A DNA stretch of 64,000 bases from Planctomycetota bacterium (lineage in GTDB: Bacteria > Planctomycetota > PLA2 > JAEUHO01), in NCBI GenBank assembly GCA_028281445.1, contig JANQJW010000056.1, positions 1 through 64,000 on the forward strand, in the 5' to 3' direction. Below are positions 15,362 through 24,389 of this stretch, piece by piece. The notes beneath the pieces are model-generated. The model was not told the origin of the DNA. It searched no databases and saw nothing but the letters and a program-made list of their open reading frames with translations. Position 1 is the first letter of the stretch. Each line of letters begins with the position of its first letter. A program made the translations under genes and the position numbers.

Positions 15362-17617
15362 CTACCGCGCCAGCGGATCGAAGCGCTTGCCGGTCTCCGC
15401 GTTGATCATCACCGGCAGCTTGCCTGCTCTCGGGTCCCCTCCGAACGAGACCATGGGAATCTGCAGGTTCTCCCCGTCCTTGGTCAGCGTGTTCATCACG
15501 TTGAAACCAATGCCACGGACCTGCGTGTTCGGCGGTACATCGTCGGACTCGAGCAAGGAGATGATGTCCCGGGGACGGAACTGATCCGGCATGTGGTAGC
15601 CCATGCCGCCCCCGCGTTCGTGATGCTTGAGAACCCAACCGCTCTCACCGCGGGTGTAGTAGTAGACCTTCGGCCGGGGCTGCCCATCGATGTGCGTACA
15701 GAGCTGCAGCGACTGCACGGTACCGTCCCGGAAACGAGTGGCTTGCACGTTGTGCAGGAACTCCTGGTGGGGCAGATCGACAGTCCGCAGGATCCCCGCC
15801 AACTCAGACGCAGTCAGCGAGACGTTCGATGCCTCCAGCGCAAAGTCCGTGAGCTCCGCCGCGTACTGCGCGCCCCAGCGCTCGCGGCGCACGTCGCTCT
15901 TCCACTGCGGCTCGCCGAAGAGCGCGCGCCCGCCGCGAACGCGAATCTCCAGCGAGGGCTGCTTCTTGGAGACCTCCACGCGGCTGTCGGTCAGCCGCGT
16001 CTCGAAGAACTGACAGTCCTTGAGGAGCACCTGACTGCCCTTGGCGTTGCCGTCCCCCATGACGGCGCTCTGGACGTCCCGAAACGTGCAGCGCTCGAAC
16101 ACGGCAACGCCCGGACCGCGGAAGTTCACGGCGAACCGCCCGCCGCGGCCCTCCGAGTGCTCGAACTCACAATCGCGGCAGCCGAGATAGGCCCGGCCGG
16201 CCACGCCGATCGCGGCGCTGTACCCGCCTCCCGACCAGTTGCGAACGCGGACGTCCTCCAACACGGCCGCCATGGAGTCCCGCACATCGAGCATCTGGCG
16301 CTGGCCGCGATAGTCGAGTGTCATGCCCGTGAAGCGTAGGTTCGTCATCTGCTTCCGAACCATGAGCTCGTCGTAGCTGCCCATCAACAAGATCGTGTCG
16401 TCTTTGCCCGCACCCCGGAACTCGAGGCTTTCGATCGGTTCGCGCTGGCGAAAGCGGCCGAATGTGAGTTCGAACGTGCCCGGTCCGAACTCGATGACGC
16501 GCGTGCCGCCCCGCAGGGCCGGCCCGATGTCGAGCTTCGTAGGCTCGGAGCCCGAGGCGTAGAACGTCCGCGCGGACCCCTCTCCGGTGCGCACGTGCCC
16601 CGCGAACTCCGTGAAGTCGGCCATCAGCGGCCACGGATCGAGACCGTGGTCGATGACGCGCGCGAGGATGTCGATCCCCGAGTCCCCGTCGCGCACCTTC
16701 GACTTCGCGACACGGCTGCGTTCCTCCCGCAGGCGCGCCTTCATCCAGGCGAGCTCCTCATCGGTCGGGTTCAGGTCGGCGATCGCCTTGCGCGTTCGCA
16801 CGTCGAGACTCGGCGCGCCGCTCGCGCTCGGCGTAGGCGCCTCGGCGACAACCGTTTCGATCGGATCCGGTTCCAGCGGAGGCTCCGAGTCCTGAAGCGT
16901 GAGGAAAGCACCCGCCGTCAGCGCGGCCGCAGCGGCGGCCGCACCGACCATCTTCACTCCGGTCCCCATCAGCATTCCTCCAGTGAGCGCAGCCCATGTA
17001 CCGGTCCCGGTCGCTGCGGTCTTCGTGGCAGCGGCAACGGCGCCCGCCGTGTTGGGAAGATCGCACAGCGGCAGCAAGGCGATCATCGCGGGCGCGCGGT
17101 GGCCGACACGTTCGCGCAAACGGGCCGAGGCGCGATGCACCCGAATGCGGCACGCGTTCTCCGAGACGCCGAGTACGTACGCAATCTCCCGATAATCGAG
17201 GTCGTAGAGAAAGCGGAACAGCAGGATTTGCCGGTCCGCATCGTCCAGCTTGTCCAGCGCGCGCTCGACCTCGTCGTGGACCTCGAGCTCCGCGTCCGGG
17301 CGCGACACCTGCCGCGCAGGGATGCGCTCCTCGTACTTCTTGCGTCGGCGCGACGAGCGGCCCCGGCCCAGCGCCTTGAGGCGCACGGCACGCATGAGCC
17401 ATGCGCCGACCCCGACCTGGCCCGGCCGCTGGCTGCTCTCCCGCGCAAGCTCGCTGAGCGCGTCCTGCACGACGTCTTCCGCGTCGTGCGACCCCAGGCC
17501 TGTTCGGCGGGCCACGTCGTAGAGGGCGGGCAGCTCCGGGCGTACGAGCGTCTCGAACGCCGCTTCGTCGCGCGTCGACTGCCAGGCGGCCCACAAACCG
17601 GAGGATGAACGTGCCAT
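15362..17617 (-). CDS. ECF sigma factor fused to TM segment and beta-helix-like domain (paralogue B)
   Basis: A 751-residue fusion. The first 240 residues align without gaps to paralogue A, 141 identical by my count: region 2 (GLGSHDAEDVVQDALSELA), region 4 (DYREIAYVLGVSENACRIRV) and the hydrophobic anchor (ALTGGMLMGTGVKMVGAAAA). After residue 240 similarity stops. Residues about 350-520 look like a right-handed parallel beta-helix (FRGAGKDDTILLMGSYDELM, then short Asp/Gly-rich turns such as LGCRDCEFEHSEGRGG). A mixed domain of unknown type ends the protein. The sigma part should direct RNA polymerase to a specific promoter set, while the C-terminal part is probably outside the membrane. The start at 17617 is set by the shared leader. 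It ends 33 bases before the leader of paralogue A, so the two may share a transcript. Confidence 0.8.
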   Translation of the reverse strand: MARSSSGLWAAWQSTRDEAAFETLVRPELPALYDVARRTGLGSHDAEDVVQDALSELARESSQRPGQVGVGAWLMRAVRLKALGRGRSSRRRKKYEERIPARQVSRPDAELEVHDEVERALDKLDDADRQILLFRFLYDLDYREIAYVLGVSENACRIRVHRASARLRERVGHRAPAMIALLPLCDLPNTAGAVAAATKTAATGTGTWAALTGGMLMGTGVKMVGAAAAAAALTAGAFLTLQDSEPPLEPDPIETVVAEAPTPSASGAPSLDVRTRKAIADLNPTDEELAWMKARLREERSRVAKSKVRDGDSGIDILARVIDHGLDPWPLMADFTEFAGHVRTGEGSARTFYASGSEPTKLDIGPALRGGTRVIEFGPGTFELTFGRFRQREPIESLEFRGAGKDDTILLMGSYDELMVRKQMTNLRFTGMTLDYRGQRQMLDVRDSMAAVLEDVRVRNWSGGGYSAAIGVAGRAYLGCRDCEFEHSEGRGGRFAVNFRGPGVAVFERCTFRDVQSAVMGDGNAKGSQVLLKDCQFFETRLTDSRVEVSKKQPSLEIRVRGGRALFGEPQWKSDVRRERWGAQYAAELTDFALEASNVSLTASELAGILRTVDLPHQEFLHNVQATRFRDGTVQSLQLCTHIDGQPRPKVYYYTRGESGWVLKHHERGGGMGYHMPDQFRPRDIISLLESDDVPPNTQVRGIGFNVMNTLTKDGENLQIPMVSFGGDPRAGKLPVMINAETGKRFDPLAR

Positions 17618-17656
17618 CTACCCGTACCTAACCGCCGGGCGCCGGTTCATTTCAAG
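17618..17656 (-). promoter_or_regulatory. Leader element shared with paralogue A (copy B)
   Basis: Second copy of the 39-base leader, immediately before the ATG of paralogue B. It contains the same CCCGGCGG and TAGGTACGGGT blocks and a CTTGAAATG block. It lies in the 103-base gap between this gene and the divergent AraC-type regulator, so the gap holds both promoters. Confidence 0.5.
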
Positions 17657-17720
17657 GCAGGTCGGGTTTCCGCGTGGCGGGACAGTACGCTGGGCGCCGC
17701 AACTTCCCCTCGGGTGAGCC

Positions 17721-18731
17721 ATGGAGCCCACGTTCTCCAGCAAGTTCGCAGCCGACCTGATCGCATACGCCGCGAAGCAGGGCGGCGATCCGACAGCTCT
17801 CTTGTCACTTACGCGCCTGCCTCAAGAGGCAATGAACCGTGAGGACATCCGCATCCCGTGCTCGACCATGGCCGCGGTGTGGTTCGCGGCCATGGAGCAG
17901 ACCGGGGACGAGAACCTGGCGATGCACCTTGGCATGAGCCGGACCTTCGGAGCGGATCGAACCACATCGCTGATCATGGAAGCCTGCTCTACCGTGCTCG
18001 AGGCGTTTCAACAGGCCGCCCGCTACTCGGTTCTCATCGCCGATGTGATGAGCGTGGATCTGGGCGAAGTCGACGACTCCTTGTACATCGAGTTCGAGCC
18101 CAGGACCGCGTGGCGAGAACAACCGGAGATCGTTCAGCTCGACTGCCTGGCTATCACGTACGTTGCAGCGGTCTCTTCCCTCAAGCGGCTCGTCGGCACG
18201 CATCATCCGCCGAGCATCCTCTCCGTCAGATTCCCGAGACCGACGAACGTCATGACATGGTTCGAAGTCTTCGACTGCGCTGTCGAGTTTGGGGCTCAAG
18301 CCAATCGGATCGGATTCCCAAGTGAGCTCAAGTCCCACACCGTCGCCTCACGCGACCTCGGACTGAAGGCGGCAATCCGGACGTACGCCGACGGGCTCAT
18401 GGCTACGCTCGAAAGCCAACCGGCCGTGACGCGCGAGGTGATGGCTGCCATCGCCCGCGGCATGTCGCCCCGCCCACCAACGCTGGCTGACGTCTCCCGG
18501 TCCCTGGCGATGAGCGAACGGTCGCTGCAGCGCATCCTCGGCGCCGAGGGCCAGACGTACCGCGGCCTGGTCGAGACGGTGCGGATGGAGCTGAGCGAGC
18601 GCTACCTACGTGAGGGAACGCGCAGCATCGACGAAGTGGCGTACCTGACCGGGTATGCCGACACGTCGTCGTTCGTACGTGCTTTCAAGCGCTGCAAGGG
18701 TCAGCCACCACGCCGCTACGCACGGCCCTAG
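17721..18731 (+). CDS. AraC family transcriptional regulator
   Basis: A 336-residue regulator. The N-terminal 190 residues match the arabinose-binding-like region of the OruR/ArgR-type AraC subgroup (LPQEAMNREDIRIPCSTM, EFEPRTAWREQPEIVQLDCL). The C-terminal 100 residues carry two helix-turn-helix motifs (LADVSRSLAMSERSLQRILG and IDEVAYLTGYADTSSFVRAF), ending in GQPPRRYA as is standard. It should bind DNA as a dimer in response to a small molecule, which is unknown here. It is transcribed away from the sigma-fusion gene, and a VOC protein gene follows 113 bases downstream on the same strand and may be a target. Confidence 0.88.
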   Translation: MEPTFSSKFAADLIAYAAKQGGDPTALLSLTRLPQEAMNREDIRIPCSTMAAVWFAAMEQTGDENLAMHLGMSRTFGADRTTSLIMEACSTVLEAFQQAARYSVLIADVMSVDLGEVDDSLYIEFEPRTAWREQPEIVQLDCLAITYVAAVSSLKRLVGTHHPPSILSVRFPRPTNVMTWFEVFDCAVEFGAQANRIGFPSELKSHTVASRDLGLKAAIRTYADGLMATLESQPAVTREVMAAIARGMSPRPPTLADVSRSLAMSERSLQRILGAEGQTYRGLVETVRMELSERYLREGTRSIDEVAYLTGYADTSSFVRAFKRCKGQPPRRYARP

Positions 18732-18844
18732 CGCATACGTCGGCGCCGTGTCGAGGCGCAAAGTGCACACAACTTGGCGTCCTCGGCCATGGCCATCGGT
18801 GCCGCTGTGCCTACGGTGGCATCGACCCGAACCAAGGAGTGCAC

Positions 18845-19249
18845 ATGAGCGATATCGACATGCCCCCCAGCGGCGTCCTGGCCGTCTTGCCCTGCAACGA
18901 CGTAGAGGAGGCGCTGCGCTACTACACGGACACGCTGGGCTTCAAGGAGGTCTTCCGCCGACCGGACGCCAACGGCACGTTGATCGACGCGAGAGTGACC
19001 TACGCCGGCGGCCAGGTCATGCTCAACCTCAACCCGGAAATGGCGGCTCACGCAGGGGGCGGGGTCTACCTGTGGTTCCGCCTGTTCGACGACGATATCG
19101 ACGCGCTGTACGAGCGCTACGTGAGCGCGGGCGTGACGCGAGTCGAAGAGCTCGGCGATCGCCTCTGGGGGGATCGGACCTTCACGATTACGGATCACGC
19201 CGGCTTCCACCTGGCGTTCAACAAGGCCCTGGAAGACCCCGGTAGCTGA
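18845..19249 (+). CDS. VOC family (glyoxalase/bleomycin-resistance-like) protein
   Basis: A 134-residue vicinal-oxygen-chelate protein of the PhnB/glyoxalase type (AVLPCNDVEEALRYYTDTLG, EELGDRLWGDRTFTITDHAG). The closing segment GFHLAFNKAL lacks the usual glutamate ligand of true glyoxalase I, so a binding or resistance role is as likely as catalysis. AAGGAG lies five bases before ATG 18845, one of the best ribosome sites in the window. It follows the AraC regulator and ends seven bases from the convergent proS. Confidence 0.8.
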   Translation: MSDIDMPPSGVLAVLPCNDVEEALRYYTDTLGFKEVFRRPDANGTLIDARVTYAGGQVMLNLNPEMAAHAGGGVYLWFRLFDDDIDALYERYVSAGVTRVEELGDRLWGDRTFTITDHAGFHLAFNKALEDPGS

Positions 19250-19256
19250 GGCACGC

Positions 19257-20975
19257 CTACAGCAGCGCCTGCACGCGTCCCAGCACCTCGTCCGCGGAGA
19301 TGACCTCGGTCTCGCCCCCGGTGCGCGGCTTCCACTCGACTTTGCGGTCGGCCGCGTCGCGGCCGACGATCACGCGCAGCGGGATGCCGACGAGGTCGGC
19401 ATCCTTGAACTTGGCGCCTGCGCCGCCCTTGCGGTCGTCCCACAGCACCTCGATGCCCGCGGCCTCGAGCTGGTCGTGGAGCTCCTGGGCGAGACCGTCC
19501 TGCGCCTCGTCGCCGGGACGCATCTGGATCAACATGACGTGGTAGGGCGCGATCGGCAGCGGCCAGATCATGCCGCCATCGTCATGGCCCTGCTCGATGG
19601 CTGAGGCCGCGGTGCGGCTGATGCCGATGCCGTAGCAGCCCATGTGGAAGGGCTTCAGCTTGCCGCCCTCGTCGGCGAACGTGGCGTTCATCGCTTCGGA
19701 GTACTTCGTGCCGAGCTGGAAGATGTGCCCGACCTCGATACCGCGGGTGATCTCGATCGTGCCGTCGCCCTCGACGGTCTTGTCGCCCGCCTGCACGACG
19801 CCGAAGTCGTGCGTCGAGGGTTGCTCGAGATCGCGCCCGAACCAGACGTCGAGGTAGTGCGTGTCGGTCTCGTTGCCGCCGCAGAGGAACCCCTTCACGC
19901 CTTCGACGGAGTTGTCCGCGAGCAACATGACCTCGTCGGAGAGGCCGATCGGGCCCGCGAAACCGACGTCTGCATTCGTGACCTGCTTCACCAGTTTCTC
20001 GTCGGCGAGTTCGAGGCCCAGGCAGTCGAGATGGTTGAGCAACTTGACAGTGTTGATCTCGCGATCGCCCCGGCACATGACTGCGATCGCCTGCTCGCGA
20101 TCCGCCCACACGGCGCGGTAGAGGATCGTCTTGAGCATGCGCTCGATGGGTAGATCGGGGAACAGCGCCACGAGGTCTTCACACGACTTGGCGCCCGGCG
20201 TGGGCTCCTTGTGCATGGCGACTTCTTCGGCCGGCTCGGGCGGTGCGGGGATCTTGCTGACCGCGCGCTCGGTGTTGGCCGCGTAGCCCGTCTCGTGGCA
20301 TACGGCAATCGCGTCTTCGCCCGTGTCGGCGTCGACCATGAACTCCTCGGAGCCCGATCCGCCGATGGCACCCGAGTCCGCTTCGACCGGCGTGAAGCGC
20401 ACGCCGCAGCGCGTGAAGATGTTGCGGTAGACCTCGCGCATCACGTCGTAGGACTTCGCCATGCCTTCCGCGTCGGCGTCGAAGGAGTAGGCGTCTTTCA
20501 TGACGAACTCGCGCCCGCGCATCAAGCCGAAGCGCGGCCGCATCTCGTCGCGGAACTTCGTCTGGACCTGATAGAGATTCTGCGGCAGCTGCTTGTAGGA
20601 CGTGAGGCGCCCCTTGACGAAGTTCGTGATGACCTCTTCGTGCGTGGGCCCGAGGCATACGTCGCGACCACGGCCGTCCTTGAAGTGGTAGAGGATCTTG
20701 TCGGCGACGTAGCGCTCCCAGCGGCCGCTCTCCTCCCACAGCTCGCGCGGCTGGAGCGCCGGCATCAGCAGCTCCTGGCAGCCGGCCTTGTCGTGCTCCT
20801 CGCGCACGATCTGCTCGATCTTATGGAGCACGCGCCACATCATCGGGCCGTAGACGTAGATCCCCGCCGCGATCTGCTGGATGAAGCCGGCGCGCACCAT
20901 GAGGGCGTGGGAGCGGACCTCGGCGTCGGCCGGCTCCTCCTTCAAGGTGACGAAGAGGGTCTGGGAGATTCGCAT
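19257..20975 (-). CDS. proS: Prolyl-tRNA synthetase
   Basis: A 572-residue class II synthetase that charges tRNA-Pro. It is the long bacterial type. Motif 1 is in the N-terminal part (QQIAAGIYVYGPMMWRVLHK). Motif 2 lies around FRDEMRPRFGLMRGREFVMKDAYSFD. The YbaK-like editing insertion occupies about residues 220-400 (PIERMLKTILYRA, FAGPIGLSDEVMLLADNSV). Motif 3 follows (CYGIGISRTAASAIEQ), with the anticodon-binding domain at the end (DEAQDGLAQELHDQLEAAGI). The start at 20975 gives MRISQTLFVTLKEEPADAE, which matches the family. Length and domain order are normal. Confidence 0.95.
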   Translation of the reverse strand: MRISQTLFVTLKEEPADAEVRSHALMVRAGFIQQIAAGIYVYGPMMWRVLHKIEQIVREEHDKAGCQELLMPALQPRELWEESGRWERYVADKILYHFKDGRGRDVCLGPTHEEVITNFVKGRLTSYKQLPQNLYQVQTKFRDEMRPRFGLMRGREFVMKDAYSFDADAEGMAKSYDVMREVYRNIFTRCGVRFTPVEADSGAIGGSGSEEFMVDADTGEDAIAVCHETGYAANTERAVSKIPAPPEPAEEVAMHKEPTPGAKSCEDLVALFPDLPIERMLKTILYRAVWADREQAIAVMCRGDREINTVKLLNHLDCLGLELADEKLVKQVTNADVGFAGPIGLSDEVMLLADNSVEGVKGFLCGGNETDTHYLDVWFGRDLEQPSTHDFGVVQAGDKTVEGDGTIEITRGIEVGHIFQLGTKYSEAMNATFADEGGKLKPFHMGCYGIGISRTAASAIEQGHDDGGMIWPLPIAPYHVMLIQMRPGDEAQDGLAQELHDQLEAAGIEVLWDDRKGGAGAKFKDADLVGIPLRVIVGRDAADRKVEWKPRTGGETEVISADEVLGRVQALL

Positions 20976-21163
20976 GACGGCGGAATCCTACCCGCCACAA
21001 TGCTCCAGCCGCCACGCGTTCGCAGGCGGCGTCAGGCGCGGGTCTCAGGTGGCCTCCGGGGGCGTGATCCCGTGATGCGCGCTCGTCACAAGAGTGCTGG
21101 GCCGAGCATCCAGCGGTCTGCACATTCCTGCGGAGCGAAGCCCGCACCGCCCACCATGCCGCC

Positions 21164-21949
21164 GTGCGCATCTTGAGCTGGAACGTCAACGGGCTACGGG
21201 CCTGTGAAAAGAAGGGCTTCTCCAAGTGGCTCGAGAGCTCCGGCGCCGACATCGTGGCGCTCCAGGAGGTGCGCGCCCGCCCGGACCAGCTCCCGGATCA
21301 CCTGCGCGAGCCGGACGGCTGGCACGTCCACTACGTGGCCGCCGAGCGGCCCGGCTACAGCGGCGTGGCGCTGTTCTCGCGCAAAGAGCCGGATGGCATG
21401 GCCGTATCGCTGAACGAGAAGCGCTTCGACGCCGAAGCCCGGTTGCAGCTCGCCTCCTTCGGACGGCTCACCATCGCCAACGGCTACTTCCCCAACGGAA
21501 ACGGCAAGGACCGGGACAACAGCCGCATCCCGTACAAGCTCGACTTCTACCGCGCGCTCTACGAGCGGCTCGATCGCCTGCGCCGAGGCGGGCGGCGCGT
21601 GCTCGTGATGGGCGACTTCAATACAGCGCACCGGGAGATCGATCTCGCGCGTCCGAAGCAGAACGTGAAGACCTCCGGCTTCCGCCCGGAGGAGCGAGAG
21701 GAGCTCGACCGCTGGATGCGCAGCGGCTGGGTCGACACGTTCCGTCACTACGAGAAGGGCGAGGGCCACTACACGTGGTGGTCGCAACGCTTCGGGGTGC
21801 GCGAGCGCAACGTCGGCTGGCGCATCGACTACGTGCTGGCTTCCCGTGGTGCCATGCGTCATGTCCGCGGTGCGGAGATCCACGCCCACGTGCACGGCTC
21901 GGACCACTGCCCCATCGCGGTGGAAGTGGACGACGCCGTCACACGCTAA
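21164..21949 (+). CDS. xth: Exodeoxyribonuclease III
   Basis: A 261-residue AP endonuclease/exonuclease of the exonuclease III family, acting in base excision repair. Catalytic signatures are visible: the opening RILSWNVNGLRA (Asn ligand), IVALQEVRA (metal-binding Glu), VMGDFNTAHREIDL (Asp/Asn), GWRIDYVLAS and GSDHCPIAVEVD (Asp-His pair). The start must be GTG 21164, because the protein begins MRILSWNVNG and no in-frame ATG lies nearby. Its stop overlaps the stop of the convergent thioredoxin-like/toroid gene by four bases. Confidence 0.93.
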   Translation: MRILSWNVNGLRACEKKGFSKWLESSGADIVALQEVRARPDQLPDHLREPDGWHVHYVAAERPGYSGVALFSRKEPDGMAVSLNEKRFDAEARLQLASFGRLTIANGYFPNGNGKDRDNSRIPYKLDFYRALYERLDRLRRGGRRVLVMGDFNTAHREIDLARPKQNVKTSGFRPEEREELDRWMRSGWVDTFRHYEKGEGHYTWWSQRFGVRERNVGWRIDYVLASRGAMRHVRGAEIHAHVHGSDHCPIAVEVDDAVTR

Positions 21950-23892
21950 TCGGTGAGCGCCTTCATGCTCAGCAGCGCCATGGCCGTGCTGTAGCTCTTG
22001 CCGTAGCTGAAGCCGCAGTCGATGAAGCTGCCGTCGATCTCCGGCAGCTCGCACAGCAGGCCCAGCAGCTTCTCGCAGTTCTGCTTTGCCTTGCGTCCCG
22101 TCAGACGCGCCGCCTCGCAGGCGGCGTAGAAGTTGTGGAAGAAGTAGTACCCCGCCGTGTTGCCGAGACTCGGGATGTGGAAGTTTGTCTTCCGAGCCGG
22201 CTCGGCAGACTGTGGGTAGGCCTCGAAGAAGATCTCGAGTGCCGTCTGCAGGCGCTTCGTGTCGGCCTCGCCGCACAGGTACTGCGCCCACTCGCAGAGC
22301 GGCTGGCGGTTGCCCGCGCCCTTCATGTCACGGGTGACGTGAGGATGGTCGAGCATGTAGCCGTAGAGCCCGCGCGGGCCGCCGCGGGCTCCGTCGAGCG
22401 TCTTCGCCGCGGTCTCGAATGCCGACTTCGGCACCTTGATGCCGGCTTCGCGCGCCGCGTGCATGCAGTACGTCACCGCCGCCGTCACGAAGGTGGACTT
22501 GTAGACGTAGTGCTTCCACGAGCCGTCGTTGTCCTTTTGGTGCTGCAGGAGCTCCTTGACCCAGCGCCGCATGTGCTTCTTGATGCCGGCAGGCGCGTTC
22601 TTCGCTGCGAGGCGCCGCGCGTAGTGCATCAGGCGAAAGCCGTCGGCGTAGGTCCAGACATAGGCCTCGCCGCGCTCGAAGCGCACGTCCTTGCCGAGCA
22701 GGAACTTGTCGGCACGCGCAAGCGCCGCGTCGACCTGCTCTGGCGCGAGCTCACGCCAGGCAAGCAATGCCGAGGCACAGAGCGCTGCGATCGCCACTTC
22801 GAAGTTTTCGATCTGCGGCCCGCCGTCCCCGCCGCCACCCCACCGGAAGCCCGGCCAGTGACCGCGGGAGCGTTGCTGACTGATCAGGAATGCTAGCGCC
22901 CGACGTGTAACGTCTCTCGCGTCGCTGCGCTTTCGTCGCCACTGCGTGTCGGGAGCCAACCGGAATACTTCGTCCGCGAGCGGTCCGACCCCCTGCATGC
23001 TGCGGACCAGGGCCGCTTCTCCGGGACGCCCGTCCTTCCCCACGGCCGCGCAGGCATGGGCCTTTCCAACCCAGACGTTCGCGGGGTGACCGCCCGCGGC
23101 TTTCGTCCAGGCATCCTTCGCCCCGGCCTCGTCCCTCATGATGTAGCGGACTATGCCCAGGTAGTAGAGCACGCGTTTCTGTTGAGGAAGCTGATCCCAC
23201 TGAGCGTGTAGCGCGAGTCGTTCGGCAGCGGCCTGATACCTGCCATCCTTGAAGAGTTGCTCTCCCTGCAACAGCTTGGCTGTGGGTGGCGGCACGGCGC
23301 CGCCACCGTGACGGCGCAGCACCTCCTCGAGGACGAACCGGAAGTAGCTCGCGTCGAACGTGCTGATCCTGTCCATGCGGTGAACCACGGTGCCGTCGGG
23401 CTTCAGGAAGAGCAGACCGGGCTGGATGAAGCGGGGGACCTCGAGACCGAAGCGCTTTGCGAGAGCACCGCCTCCGGGCAGCTTCAAGCAAACGAAGTTC
23501 TCGTTGAGTGCCTCGATCACATCGCCGTGCGAGAGCGGTCCGACCATCATGTAGCGGTCGAGCAGGTGCGGCAGGATGATGTGCTGCCCCTCGACTGCCG
23601 GCACGTACCAGAACAGCAGCTTCTTCTGCTTCTTCGCCTCTGCCAGGCACGCCTCGATGCTGGGCGCGGCTTTGATCGCGGCGCCGATCCATTCACGGCT
23701 GTGCTCGACGAGCTTCCCGCCCATCACGAGCTTGACCATCATCGCCTCGGTGTCCGGCACCTCGGCGGCGTGGAACCAGTTGACGGCCGTGTAGCAGCGC
23801 TTCCAGAGGGGTTCGGGTGCGGACCCCTCCTCAGCGTGGCCCCGCGTGGGTGCGAGCAGCAGCAGCGTCAGGATCCACCAAAACGCCCGCAT
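21946..23892 (-). CDS. Secreted thioredoxin-like plus alpha/alpha-toroid protein
   Basis: A 648-residue protein with a signal peptide (MRAFWWILTLLLLAPTRGHA). Residues about 60-190 form a thioredoxin-like domain, recognisable by KKQKKLLFWYVPAV and a later PGLLFLKPDGTVVHRMD segment. The redox CXXC is absent: the usual position reads VPAVEGQH. A TPR-like stretch follows (LFKDGRYQAAAERLALHAQW). Residues 300-648 carry repeats of the prenyltransferase/squalene-cyclase alpha-toroid type (QENDGSW-like NDGSWKHYVYKSTFVTAAVT). It is probably exported and structural or substrate-binding rather than a redox enzyme. No operon partner is evident; it is divergent from the Gly-rich gene at 23956. Confidence 0.65.
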   Translation of the reverse strand: MRAFWWILTLLLLAPTRGHAEEGSAPEPLWKRCYTAVNWFHAAEVPDTEAMMVKLVMGGKLVEHSREWIGAAIKAAPSIEACLAEAKKQKKLLFWYVPAVEGQHIILPHLLDRYMMVGPLSHGDVIEALNENFVCLKLPGGGALAKRFGLEVPRFIQPGLLFLKPDGTVVHRMDRISTFDASYFRFVLEEVLRRHGGGAVPPPTAKLLQGEQLFKDGRYQAAAERLALHAQWDQLPQQKRVLYYLGIVRYIMRDEAGAKDAWTKAAGGHPANVWVGKAHACAAVGKDGRPGEAALVRSMQGVGPLADEVFRLAPDTQWRRKRSDARDVTRRALAFLISQQRSRGHWPGFRWGGGGDGGPQIENFEVAIAALCASALLAWRELAPEQVDAALARADKFLLGKDVRFERGEAYVWTYADGFRLMHYARRLAAKNAPAGIKKHMRRWVKELLQHQKDNDGSWKHYVYKSTFVTAAVTYCMHAAREAGIKVPKSAFETAAKTLDGARGGPRGLYGYMLDHPHVTRDMKGAGNRQPLCEWAQYLCGEADTKRLQTALEIFFEAYPQSAEPARKTNFHIPSLGNTAGYYFFHNFYAACEAARLTGRKAKQNCEKLLGLLCELPEIDGSFIDCGFSYGKSYSTAMALLSMKALTD

Positions 23893-23955
23893 CTGATCTC
23901 CCTGGCTTCACACGCGGCCGCTAGGGTACCCCTCCCCACCGGGGGGAGCAGGCGT

Positions 23956-24369
23956 ATGCAGGACTTCATCCAGGACGTGGTCGCAAGGCTCGGTACCGAC
24001 GAGGGGACGGCCAAGGCGGCCACGGGCGGGATGCTCGACCTCTTCAAGCAGAACGGCGACGCGGGCGACGTGAGCGAGATGTTCTCCAAGCTGCCGGGCG
24101 CCGAAGACCTGCTCGGCGCAGCCCCCCAGGAGGAGTCGGGCGGCGGCGGGCTGCTCGGCTCGATCGGCGGCGCCATCGGCGATGCGCTGGGCGGCGGCGG
24201 CGACTCCGCGCTCGGCGCACTCTCCGCGCTCGGCAAGTCGGGACTCAGCCTCGACAAGATCGGCGACTTCGCGTCGCTCTTCATCAACTTCGTAAAGCCG
24301 AAGCTCGGGGCGGACCTCTTGGGCCGTCTCATATCGAAGGTGCCGGGACTCGGCAACCTCGTCGGCTGA
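23956..24369 (+). CDS. Gly/Leu-rich hypothetical protein (DUF2780-like)
   Basis: A 137-residue protein with an N-terminal helical region (MQDFIQDVVARLGTDEGTAK), a glycine-rich centre (GGGGLLGSIGGAIGDALGGG) and a hydrophobic helical end (FINFVKPKLGADLLGRLISK). The overall look resembles the DUF2780 (VcgC/VcgE) group of unknown function. GGGGAG-type bases precede ATG 23956 at good spacing. The DUF4332 gene follows 20 bases downstream and both end at the terminator near 24817, so they form a two-gene unit. I cannot assign a role. Confidence 0.6.
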   Translation: MQDFIQDVVARLGTDEGTAKAATGGMLDLFKQNGDAGDVSEMFSKLPGAEDLLGAAPQEESGGGGLLGSIGGAIGDALGGGGDSALGALSALGKSGLSLDKIGDFASLFINFVKPKLGADLLGRLISKVPGLGNLVG

Positions 24370-24389
24370 TTCAGGAAAGGACCAACACG

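Noticed and set aside
13029..15584. Long plus-strand open frame (about 850 codons) opposite the sigma-fusion gene
   Set aside because: It mirrors a well-supported minus-strand gene; long antisense frames are expected at this GC content and its translation is Arg/Ala/Asp-rich without domains.
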